The notes under the pieces were generated by a model. The model was not told where the DNA came from. It did not search any database and saw only the letters and a list, made by a program, of their open reading frames with translations. Made by a program: the position numbers and the translations under genes. Positions 1 to 4,856 of a stretch of DNA of 6,580 nucleotides are shown here, piece by piece. Source of the DNA: DAOVGZ01 sp964477815 (lineage in GTDB: Bacteria; Babelota; Babeliae; Babelales; Vermiphilaceae); assembly GCA_964477815.1 (NCBI GenBank), contig CAYZEO010000039.1, forward strand, positions 1 through 6,580, in the 5' to 3' direction. The stretch's first letter is position 1. Every line of letters begins with the position of its first letter.

Positions 1-306
1 AAACTTGTCAATATCCTGACCTGTTTTGGAGTTTAATAAACTTTTTACAACGTCCAACTCAACACCCAAAAGACGTACAATTAAGCGTAATGAAGATTCG
101 TCAATATTTTGAGCAACCATTCGATCTAAATCATTTTTCAGGTAAATATACTCCTGGCGAGCAACCCGATGAACTCTACTTAATTCTTTTGCCTCTCTTT
201 CATACCACGACTGGTGACACCCTCTACAGCCGCTACATGACAACAAAGACCGAGCACTCACGAGCACGAGTAATACCATGACGAAAAATAGTAATACTTT
301 TTTCAT
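1..306 (-). CDS. Predicted lipoprotein with CxxCxxCH cluster, function unknown (3' end outside window)
   Basis: This reading frame stays open for 102 codons from an ATG at 306 to the window edge, so the C-terminus is missing. The start is supported by a purine-rich site (GGGAG at 314-318, seven bases upstream). The product begins MKKVLLFFVMVLLVLVSARS, a basic end followed by a long hydrophobic stretch, then LLSC, a fair lipobox that makes Cys24 the likely lipidated residue. Immediately after are Cys27, Cys30 and His31, giving CSGCRGCH. The last five residues match the CxxCH pattern used for covalent heme attachment, but metal binding or a disulfide is equally possible. The rest, about residues 35-102, is charged and probably helical. 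I recognise no family. A short plus-strand frame at 90-281 is antisense shadow. Export and lipidation are inferred from the signal; function is unknown. Confidence 0.7.
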   Translation of the reverse strand, partial: MKKVLLFFVMVLLVLVSARSLLSCSGCRGCHQSWYEREAKELSRVHRVARQEYIYLKNDLDRMVAQNIDESSLRLIVRLLGVELDVVKSLLNSKTGQDIDKF

Positions 307-442
307 GGTATCTCTCCCCCTTCTATTCTTAGAATTTAAAAAATCCTAAAATCCATTTTGCACCTTCAAACAACTCTTTTCAAACCAGCTGCATTACACA
401 CCCGGTCCTTATCATACTAGCAAACGACATTTGCAAATAGAA

Positions 443-470
443 TATATTTTAAAAAATTTAATAAAATATA
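443..470. repeat. AT-only inverted repeat downstream of the OPT gene
   Basis: TATATTTT at 443-450 is complementary to AAAATATA at 463-470, leaving a 12-base loop. It lies about 60 bases past the stop codon of the minus-strand transporter and upstream of the lipoprotein gene. An all-A/T stem without a clear following T-run is a poor terminator, so its role is unclear. The rest of 307-527 shows no gene; a TATGAT hexamer (minus strand, 411-416) could be a -10 for the lipoprotein gene but lacks a well-spaced -35. Confidence 0.3.
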
Positions 471-527
471 CTGCTAAACAAGGATTTCGATTAACAACTT
501 TTTAGAAAAGCACACACAAACTCAAGC

Positions 528-2171
528 TTAAAACATTGCCCTGATAAGCATCCAGATGGAATTTGAAGCGTAAACACCGGACCAAAAGGGAAACCATTCT
601 TCCTTTTTCTTCGTCAACATTGCGCCCAAACCGCCAAGAACAAGGCCTAAGGATATGTTGACCGGCATAAATAAACCTCCAAGAACTAGCATTGGGCTTA
701 CTTTCATTTTTTTCAAAACATAACCAAATATAAATCCTAAAAAAAGAACATAACAGTTAAAAGACTTAGCATTTCGAAGCGTTCTTATAAGCAGCCATCT
801 ATTTTGAGCTCGATATGCAAAAAGAACATCAGAACCTAAACCAAAATGACTAATAAGTAACCAAAAAACCAAGCCTATGCACAAGCAACTCACAGCCAAT
901 CCAAGATACTGATATATTTTTATTTTTTTTATTGGAATATTTGCAAGAAGAGCCAATTTCCTGCCAAAAAGAATATCGGTGGCAACACCTCCACAAATTC
1001 CAACAAAAGTAACAAGAATCGCAATCTGCAAAAAATTAAGACTAAAAAGAAACAACGCAGGAACCATAACAAACGTAGCAAATCTACCCATGAATGCTAA
1101 ACCTATTTTTCCAGCAATATTAGCAATTTGATAGGCACAGATAAAGGTAAAAGAAACAAGATAAACTTGTGCAATAAATGAAAACCTAAAATAGGTCAAA
1201 AATAAAATCATTGGCACTGCAAGAAGAAAAAATTCTATGAAACGTGCGTAACAAATCGACTCTTGACCGGAAGTTCTAGTCTTATTTGATTTATTAAAAA
1301 CAGACCGCACTATATTTTTTGCAGCTTTCCACAACGATTTAGGGGTTGATATAAAACCGGCAACGGCGCCAAACAAAACCATTCCACTCGAAAATGTTAG
1401 CACAAATTGTAAAGATGGAACCTGGGCAAATACCAATCTGTTAAGTGGCCCAACAAGCAAAACTTTAGCAATCACACCAACGGCGATAGGGAAAGCAATA
1501 ACATGTCCTGTAACAAAACCCAATGCCCATAGCATTGGCCAAATATCCAGTTTCACTGCCGGAATTTTAACTACACCGATAAACTGAGACGATAAAAGTG
1601 ATACTGACTTTGGAATAACTCCTCTAAAACCGAACAAACCATCCTGAAAAAAACAAAAAACTGTTGTAGATAAAAATCCCACAACAAGTTCAAATGCTTT
1701 ACGTACTTGCCCCTGAGCAATTACGGTTTTGTGCACAAGCTGACCAATAGGAAACGCAAGCTTTTCTTGCACCAGAAACTTATGCTCTAAAAGATTAGCA
1801 ACCCAAATACCAAACCAACCAGAAACAAATCCAAGAACAGATAGCATCAAAGAAAAAGCAAAAGGATAAGCCATCCAAACATTAAAAAGAGATTTATCCA
1901 AAAAATAAAATGTTGGAAAATAAAATGCCATTGCGTTGGCAAGAATACCTCCAACCGACCCTGCACAAGTAGCCAAAATTATTTGTGTTATTTTTTTTGT
2001 CTTTGGCATGGAAAACAGACTAAAAAAAAGCATTCCCATTAGGGTTAAAGTCGGAGCTATCCAAGGACCAATGGGAATTGCCATAGCAAGATAACTCATT
2101 ACTACCGTTGAAAACACAGAAAAGAAAATGCTTATCAGAACTGTTAACAGCCACATATGACACTTTTCCAT
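528..2171 (-). CDS. OPT-family (oligopeptide transporter superfamily) integral membrane protein
   Basis: This is a very hydrophobic protein of 547 residues from the ATG at 2171, with about 13-14 predicted membrane segments spread along its length. OPT-like features are the EKLAFPIGQ motif near residues 136-144, resembling the conserved EKLxFPxG segment of OPT proteins. Others are a Gly-rich aromatic stretch around 209-240 and a C-terminal G-L-V-L-G-G-L-G segment, a charged KKKEE loop and a final helix near residues 509-547. OPT members import small peptides or metal-chelate complexes using the ion gradient; the substrate cannot be read from sequence. The frame extends upstream to a TTG at 2231, but a TATAAT hexamer lies inside that extension at 2214-2219, so I prefer the ATG at 2171. 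An ATG at 2156 preceded by GGAAAAG is a further option. The gene is divergent from the hydrolase at 2335. The family call is from motif memory and topology. Confidence 0.65.
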   Translation of the reverse strand: MEKCHMWLLTVLISIFFSVFSTVVMSYLAMAIPIGPWIAPTLTLMGMLFFSLFSMPKTKKITQIILATCAGSVGGILANAMAFYFPTFYFLDKSLFNVWMAYPFAFSLMLSVLGFVSGWFGIWVANLLEHKFLVQEKLAFPIGQLVHKTVIAQGQVRKAFELVVGFLSTTVFCFFQDGLFGFRGVIPKSVSLLSSQFIGVVKIPAVKLDIWPMLWALGFVTGHVIAFPIAVGVIAKVLLVGPLNRLVFAQVPSLQFVLTFSSGMVLFGAVAGFISTPKSLWKAAKNIVRSVFNKSNKTRTSGQESICYARFIEFFLLAVPMILFLTYFRFSFIAQVYLVSFTFICAYQIANIAGKIGLAFMGRFATFVMVPALFLFSLNFLQIAILVTFVGICGGVATDILFGRKLALLANIPIKKIKIYQYLGLAVSCLCIGLVFWLLISHFGLGSDVLFAYRAQNRWLLIRTLRNAKSFNCYVLFLGFIFGYVLKKMKVSPMLVLGGLFMPVNISLGLVLGGLGAMLTKKKEEWFPFWSGVYASNSIWMLIRAMF

Positions 2172-2213
2172 TTTCAAAAAAACAAAACATTTGGCTGAAA
2201 CGTACCATCCAAG

Positions 2214-2219
2214 ATTATA
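2214..2219 (-). promoter_or_regulatory. Perfect TATAAT -10 hexamer, candidate promoter of the OPT gene
   Basis: Read on the minus strand these bases are TATAAT. Transcription would begin near 2207, leaving roughly 35 bases before the ATG at 2171 and excluding the upstream TTG at 2231 as a start. The -35 region, TTTTCG-like at 17-18 bases spacing, is poor, so in this AT-rich DNA the match could be chance. Confidence 0.4.
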
Positions 2220-2259
2220 AAAGTAAAACAATTACGCGAAAAACCTAGGAGTTTAGCTG

Positions 2260-2289
2260 TTGACAGAGCAGGCCATACTCTTTTAGTAT
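2260..2289 (+). promoter_or_regulatory. Sigma70-like promoter for the alpha/beta hydrolase gene
   Basis: A perfect TTGACA (2260-2265) is followed after 18 bases by TAGTAT (2284-2289, four of six matches to the -10 consensus). Initiation would be near 2296, about 40 bases before the ATG at 2335. It lies in the 163-base gap between the hydrolase and the divergent transporter gene, so the two start sites would be roughly 90 bases apart and back to back. Confidence 0.5.
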
Positions 2290-2334
2290 TTTTTAATAAA
2301 AACAAGCCAAAAACCTGTTAAATAAAGGCATAAA

Positions 2335-3348
2335 ATGAAAAACCTGAATAAAAAAATGTTATTAATTGTTTCGATCTTTTCCGGACTAACAACTTTCATA
2401 GCTGAAAACAATCACTCCTGGGATAAATCTCCATTTTTCAATACAAAATTTTTACGAAACTACAATTTAGTAGAAGATGTTTTAGTTAACCAAATAGGAT
2501 TTGAACAGATACAATTTAAATCAACCGATGGATTGACCCTGGAGGGCCTGCTGCTTAAGCAACCAAACGCTATTGGCACTATCATATTTTGTGCCGGCTT
2601 CTGGCCCGGACGCAAGGAAGGACAAGCCCCAATATTTAGAATGCTCCCACCAAATTATAATATTCTTTGTTTTGATGCACGCGGCCACGCAAAAAGCGAA
2701 GGAAAATTTTGGTCAAATTTGAGCCAGTATGGAAAAAACGAATACAAAGATGTTCTTGGCGCAATCGAATATGTAAAAAATAAAATTGGTGGAAAAGTTG
2801 TCATATATGGTGTTTGTGCAGGAGCGTTTCACACCTCACACGCCCTATTAAAATTATCAAAAGAAAAAAAAATGAAGGAAACTAACATCGTTGGATTCAT
2901 ATTCGATAGTGGATTTGAATCAGCCACCAGTGTATCGTCGGCATTAAAATATCACATAGAAGAAAAATGGGCACCCAATCTACTCAGCTGGTATGCAGAC
3001 AGAAAAACGATAAAAACTACGTACCTCTATCAAATAACATCCTGCATCATGTCATCAATTTTAACAACACTTCGAGATCTTATTTTGATGCCTAGTGTTA
3101 GAAAAATAGAACCTGAAACACGGCTTTCGGACAAAATACAAAACATTACATGTCCAATTTATTTTATTCACGCAAAAAACGACAACTATGCACCGTTCGA
3201 TCAGATTGAGCAACTTTCTCAATTGATAGAAGAAAAAGTCTGTTGGTGGATAGAAAAATCCTCACATGCAACTCACGCACTCAAATATAAACATGAATAT
3301 CGAAAAAGATTATTGAACTTTCTAGATTCAGTGGTTCAGAAAGTGTAA
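2335..3348 (+). CDS. Exported alpha/beta-hydrolase with cysteine nucleophile
   Basis: The 337-residue product has a basic N-terminus and hydrophobic core (residues 1-20), with a possible signal-peptidase site after FIA at 23, so it is probably exported. The fold is alpha/beta-hydrolase: an early strand IGTIIFCAGFWPG (80-92), the FDARGHAKSEG motif (113-123), the nucleophile elbow G-V-C-A-G (159-163), a strand and acid loop FIHAKNDNYAP (277-287) and the His region SSHATHAL (309-316). The likely triad is Cys161, Asp283 and His311 or His314. Most relatives have Ser in the elbow; Cys is known in dienelactone hydrolases, among others. Residues 200-255 probably form a lid insertion. AAAGG at 2324-2328 lies six bases before the ATG. 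Substrate unknown: esterase, peptidase-like or thioesterase activity are all possible. It diverges from the OPT gene and converges on tRNA-Leu(CAG), 75 bases away. Confidence 0.8.
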   Translation: MKNLNKKMLLIVSIFSGLTTFIAENNHSWDKSPFFNTKFLRNYNLVEDVLVNQIGFEQIQFKSTDGLTLEGLLLKQPNAIGTIIFCAGFWPGRKEGQAPIFRMLPPNYNILCFDARGHAKSEGKFWSNLSQYGKNEYKDVLGAIEYVKNKIGGKVVIYGVCAGAFHTSHALLKLSKEKKMKETNIVGFIFDSGFESATSVSSALKYHIEEKWAPNLLSWYADRKTIKTTYLYQITSCIMSSILTTLRDLILMPSVRKIEPETRLSDKIQNITCPIYFIHAKNDNYAPFDQIEQLSQLIEEKVCWWIEKSSHATHALKYKHEYRKRLLNFLDSVVQKV

Positions 3349-3392
3349 AAATATACTCGGGACAGATGTCGGATTGAAGAAAGATGGGCTTC

Positions 3393-3419
3393 TCCTCCAT
3401 AGCTTTATGCGAAGGCGGA
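3393..3419. repeat. Imperfect palindrome 3' of tRNA-Leu(CAG)
   Basis: TCCTCC at 3393-3398 faces GGCGGA at 3414-3419; five of six positions pair, and between them lies CATAGCTTTATGC with GAA. An overlapping inverted repeat pairs AGCTTT (3401-3406) with AAAGCT (3418-3423), which abuts the CCA end of the tRNA. The general form resembles small palindromic intergenic repeats that I recall from other bacterial genomes, but I cannot confirm membership. It lies between convergent genes and could serve as a weak terminator for either; no good T-run follows. Confidence 0.4.
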
Positions 3420-3423
3420 AAGC

Positions 3424-3513
3424 TGGTGCCGAGGACTGGACTCGAACCAGCACAGTGACTAATGCACCACAAGGACCTGAACCTTGCGCGTCTACCAATT
3501 CCGCCACCTCGGC
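3424..3513 (-). tRNA. tRNA-Leu (anticodon CAG)
   Basis: On the minus strand the acceptor stem GCCGAGG pairs perfectly with CCTCGGC, followed by discriminator A and an encoded CCA (3424-3426). The anticodon stem CAAGG/CCTTG encloses loop TTCAGGT, giving anticodon CAG, which reads the Leu codon CUG. A long variable arm (class II) and T-loop TTCGAGT complete the cloverleaf. The 5' end is only about 11 bases beyond the T-rich tail of the HIT-gene terminator, and no good separate promoter is visible, so expression may depend on readthrough from the HIT unit. Overlapping open frames on both strands here are artefacts of the tRNA. Confidence 0.96.
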
Positions 3514-3523
3514 TATAGAATTT

Positions 3524-3560
3524 ACAAGAAAAAGAGAAAATCGCACCCCAAAGGTACGAT
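3524..3560 (-). terminator. Intrinsic terminator of the HIT gene
   Basis: On the minus strand the eight bases ATCGTACC (3560-3553) pair with GGTGCGAT (3547-3540) around a five-base loop, with one G-T wobble. The stem is followed by TTTTCTCTTTTTCTT. It begins 15 bases after the HIT stop codon and ends about 10 bases before the 5' end of tRNA-Leu(CAG). Confidence 0.75.
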
Positions 3561-3575
3561 AAAAAAGATAAAAAA

Positions 3576-3914
3576 TCAAAAATCCGTCATCTTTTTGCCA
3601 GATAAAAAATGACAATGAAGATGAAACACACTCTGTCCAACTCCGGAACCATTATTCATTATCAATCTAAAGGATCTGTCTCCAGACAATTTTTCCGATA
3701 ACTTTTTAGCCATCATCATCATTCCAGCAACATAATGACTATCTTTTTGCTCCAAAGTTTGAACACTTTCAACATGAACTTTTGGTATGATTAAATAATG
3801 AATGGGGGCTTTTGGATGAATGTCTTCAATAACAATGACATCTTCATTTTGATCTACAATCGCCGCCGGAATATCTCCCGCGATGATTCGACAAAATATA
3901 CAATCTTTATTCAT
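3576..3914 (-). CDS. HIT-family (HINT-like) purine nucleotide phosphoramidase/hydrolase
   Basis: This 112-residue protein is of normal length for a branch-I histidine-triad (HINT) protein and is near-complete in its motifs. The N-terminus MNKDCIFCRIIAGDIPA carries the CxxC pair (Cys5, Cys8) that often binds zinc in this family. Residues 38-47, IHYLIIPKVH, form the conserved strand, and MNNGSGVGQSV (86-96) leads to the catalytic triad HLHCHFL at 98-104, with His102 the expected nucleophile by family alignment. HINT proteins hydrolyse AMP-linked phosphoramidates and similar nucleotides in the cytosol. The start is secure: GAGGAGG lies just two bases before the ATG, a tight but strong ribosome site. 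The gene sits between tRNA-Ser(TGA) with its downstream repeat and tRNA-Leu(CAG), and ends in its own terminator. A TTGGCA/TATAGC pair with 16-base spacing (about 3939-3966, minus strand) may be its promoter. Confidence 0.95.
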   Translation of the reverse strand: MNKDCIFCRIIAGDIPAAIVDQNEDVIVIEDIHPKAPIHYLIIPKVHVESVQTLEQKDSHYVAGMMMMAKKLSEKLSGDRSFRLIMNNGSGVGQSVFHLHCHFLSGKKMTDF

Positions 3915-3945
3915 AGCCTCCTCACTTTTTCAAAATGCTATAGAG

Positions 3946-3964
3946 AAAAAACTGGCCATGCCAA
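3946..3964 (-). terminator. Terminator-like hairpin at the end of repeat copy 1, 3' of tRNA-Ser(TGA)
   Basis: On the minus strand TTGGC, loop ATG, then GCCAG form a five-pair stem (one G-T wobble), followed by six Ts. The stem is short, so termination is probably partial. The TTGGCA of its left arm is also a candidate -35 box for the HIT gene, so hairpin and promoter would overlap. Confidence 0.5.
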
Positions 3965-3996
3965 GAGTTTATCCTGAGTAGCGAAGCGTATCGAAG
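3949..3996 (-). repeat. tRNA-linked intergenic repeat, copy 1
   Basis: Read on the minus strand this begins CTTCGATACGCTTCGCTACT and ends in GCCAGTTT. The 35 bases 3962-3996 are identical, in reverse complement, to 6223-6257, and after a few mismatches both end in the same GCCAGTTT octamer. It lies downstream of tRNA-Ser(TGA) in the direction of tRNA transcription, 52 bases from the CCA end, and upstream of the HIT gene. No open reading frame covers it. Confidence 0.85.
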
Positions 3997-3999
3997 GGG

Positions 4000-4049
4000 A
4001 GCCTTCTACTTCGTGCTTAGCACTATGAAGAACTCAGTTGGCGTAGGCT
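4000..4049 (-). other. Stem-loop structure directly 3' of tRNA-Ser(TGA)
   Basis: GTGC (4013-4016) pairs with GCAC (4020-4023) around a three-base loop. The stem is extended by CTTC (4009-4012) with GAAG (4027-4030) across a three-base bulge. An outer pairing joins AGCCT (4000-4004) to AGGCT (4045-4049), touching the CCA. The transcript trailer between this tRNA and repeat copy 1 could therefore fold into one branched structure; function unknown. Confidence 0.45.
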
Positions 4050-4140
4050 GGAGGAGAGGGAGGGATTCGAACCCTCGATCCCGATTTCTCGAGATAACGG
4101 TTTTCAAGACCGTCGCATTCGACCACTCTGCCACCTCTCC
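4049..4140 (-). tRNA. tRNA-Ser (anticodon TGA)
   Basis: On the minus strand the acceptor GGAGAGG pairs fully with CCTCTCC. The anticodon stem ACGGT/ACCGT encloses loop CTTGAAA, so the anticodon is TGA, reading Ser UCA and other UCN codons. A long variable arm and T-arm GAGGG/CCCTC with loop TTCGAAT confirm a class II tRNA. CCA is encoded at 4049-4051. The base before it, the discriminator, reads T rather than the usual G of tRNA-Ser. The gene lies 23 bases downstream of tRNA-Arg(ACG) and is almost certainly co-transcribed with it. Confidence 0.95.
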
Positions 4141-4163
4141 AAAAATTCTTAAGGAGCATAGGT

Positions 4164-4240
4164 TGGTGCGCCCAGAAGGAGTCGAACCCTCAACCTTCAG
4201 ATCCGTAGTCTGACGCTCTATCCAATTGAGCTATGGGCGC
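4164..4240 (-). tRNA. tRNA-Arg (anticodon ACG)
   Basis: On the minus strand the acceptor GCGCCCA pairs with TGGGCGC, followed by A and an encoded CCA. The D-arm has GCTC/GAGC. The anticodon stem TCAGA/TCTGA encloses loop CTACGGA, giving ACG. In bacteria A34 of this tRNA is deaminated to inosine by TadA so that it reads CGU, CGC and CGA; the genome should therefore encode TadA. It is the middle gene of a three-tRNA run and follows the terminator-like hairpin after tRNA-Ser(GCT) by 19 bases. I see no good promoter of its own. Confidence 0.97.
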
Positions 4241-4259
4241 GCGCATGAAAATTTCCTTT

Positions 4260-4278
4260 AAAAAACTGGCCGTGCCAG
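4260..4278 (-). terminator. Terminator-like hairpin 3' of tRNA-Ser(GCT)
   Basis: On the minus strand CTGGC, loop ACG, GCCAG form a perfect five-pair stem followed by TTTTTT. It matches the end of repeat copy 1 in layout and almost in sequence. It lies between tRNA-Ser(GCT) and tRNA-Arg(ACG), so full termination here would separate them; with so short a stem partial readthrough is likely. Confidence 0.55.
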
Positions 4279-4303
4279 GCTTAGCTCCCAACGGGAGCGA
4301 AGA
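4260..4303 (-). repeat. tRNA-linked intergenic repeat, divergent copy 2
   Basis: Read on the minus strand it starts CTTCGCT, as does the middle of copies 1 and 3, and ends GGC, three bases, GGCCAGTTTTTT, nearly the same as copy 1. The central part differs and is a strong hairpin: GCTCCC (4284-4289) with GGGAGC (4293-4298) around AAC, framed by a further GCCAG/CTGGC pairing that reaches the CCA of the tRNA. It starts within two bases of the 3' end of tRNA-Ser(GCT). Confidence 0.6.
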
Positions 4304-4304
4304 C

Positions 4305-4395
4305 TGGCGGAGAGAGAGGGATTCGAACCCTCGTGCCCAGTTTCCCAGGCTCTCGCTTAGCAGGCGAGCGCTATAGACCACTCAGCCATCTCTCC
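4305..4395 (-). tRNA. tRNA-Ser (anticodon GCT)
   Basis: On the minus strand the acceptor GGAGAGA pairs with TCTCTCC, followed by the typical Ser discriminator G and an encoded CCA. The anticodon stem CTCGC/GCGAG encloses loop CTGCTAA, anticodon GCT, reading Ser AGU and AGC. The variable arm is long (stem around CTGGG/CTGGG-like bases) and the T-arm is GAGGG/CCCTC with TTCGAAT. It is the first gene of the minus-strand tRNA run and has a candidate promoter immediately upstream. Confidence 0.97.
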
Positions 4396-4411
4396 AAGAT
4401 ATATCAAAGAT

Positions 4412-4441
4412 ATTGTACAAAAAGGATAAAATATCTGACAG
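4412..4441 (-). promoter_or_regulatory. Candidate promoter of the tRNA-Ser/Arg/Ser run
   Basis: On the minus strand CTGTCA (4441-4436, four of six matches to TTGACA) is followed after 18 bases by TACAAT (4417-4412, five of six to TATAAT). Initiation near 4405 would give a leader of about ten bases before tRNA-Ser(GCT), a typical distance for tRNA genes. The remaining gap up to 4546 shows no gene and no convincing promoter for the plus-strand DUF167 gene. Confidence 0.45.
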
Positions 4442-4546
4442 TTTATGCAAGAACTAGGAACAAAAATCCCAACTATTTTTATTTGCTCAAACTTAGTTGT
4501 ATAGTTTCTATCTAATCAATAAAGTCTAAAAAGTGGGAAATTAAAA

Positions 4547-4837
4547 ATGCCGCTTTTATTTGAGGTAAAAGTAGTTCCAAGCTCCGGAAGAAATAAATGG
4601 GTACTGGAAAAATCAGGCAAACTCAAATGCTATCTTAAAAATCCTCCAGAAAAAGGCAAAGCAAATAAAGAACTCATCAAGCTCATTGCAAAAGCCCTTT
4701 CTCTTGCCCAAGGAAAAATTGCCATTGTTTCCGGCGCAACAAACAGAAACAAACTGGTAAAAATTGAATCGGATTTTTCTTACGACCAACTACTTCAGTT
4801 ATTAGGTATAGAAAGGCAAAAATCCTTGTTGGAATAA
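4547..4837 (+). CDS. DUF167 / YggU-family protein
   Basis: The 96-residue product matches the small DUF167 family (E. coli YggU) over nearly its whole length. Visible family features are the first strand EVKVVPSSGRNKW (6-18) and LKCYLKNPPEKGKANKELIK (26-45), where PPxxGKAN is the family hallmark followed by a helix. The third is the IAIVSGATNRNKLVKI segment (58-73), with the conserved G-x-x-x-R-x-K-type turn. The biochemical role of the family is not established; it is a cytosolic single-domain protein with a small mixed alpha/beta fold. The ribosome site is weak (GTGGGA, about nine bases before the ATG). The next gene, gspF-like, starts 19 bases after its stop in the same direction, so the two are probably one operon. 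Confidence 0.9.
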   Translation: MPLLFEVKVVPSSGRNKWVLEKSGKLKCYLKNPPEKGKANKELIKLIAKALSLAQGKIAIVSGATNRNKLVKIESDFSYDQLLQLLGIERQKSLLE

Positions 4838-4856
4838 ATTTCAAGGAAAAAGTGAT

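Noticed and set aside
90..281. 63-codon plus-strand frame
   Set aside because: It is antisense to the lipoprotein frame, which has a signal peptide, lipobox and Shine-Dalgarno site.
2020..2208. 62-codon minus-strand frame overlapping the transporter
   Set aside because: Out-of-frame shadow of the transporter N-terminus.
3281..4515. Several open frames of 60-95 codons on both strands across the tRNA cluster
   Set aside because: They are translations of tRNA genes and their complements (strings such as RDSNPRS and RPEGVEPST are typical of antisense tRNA), with no ribosome sites.
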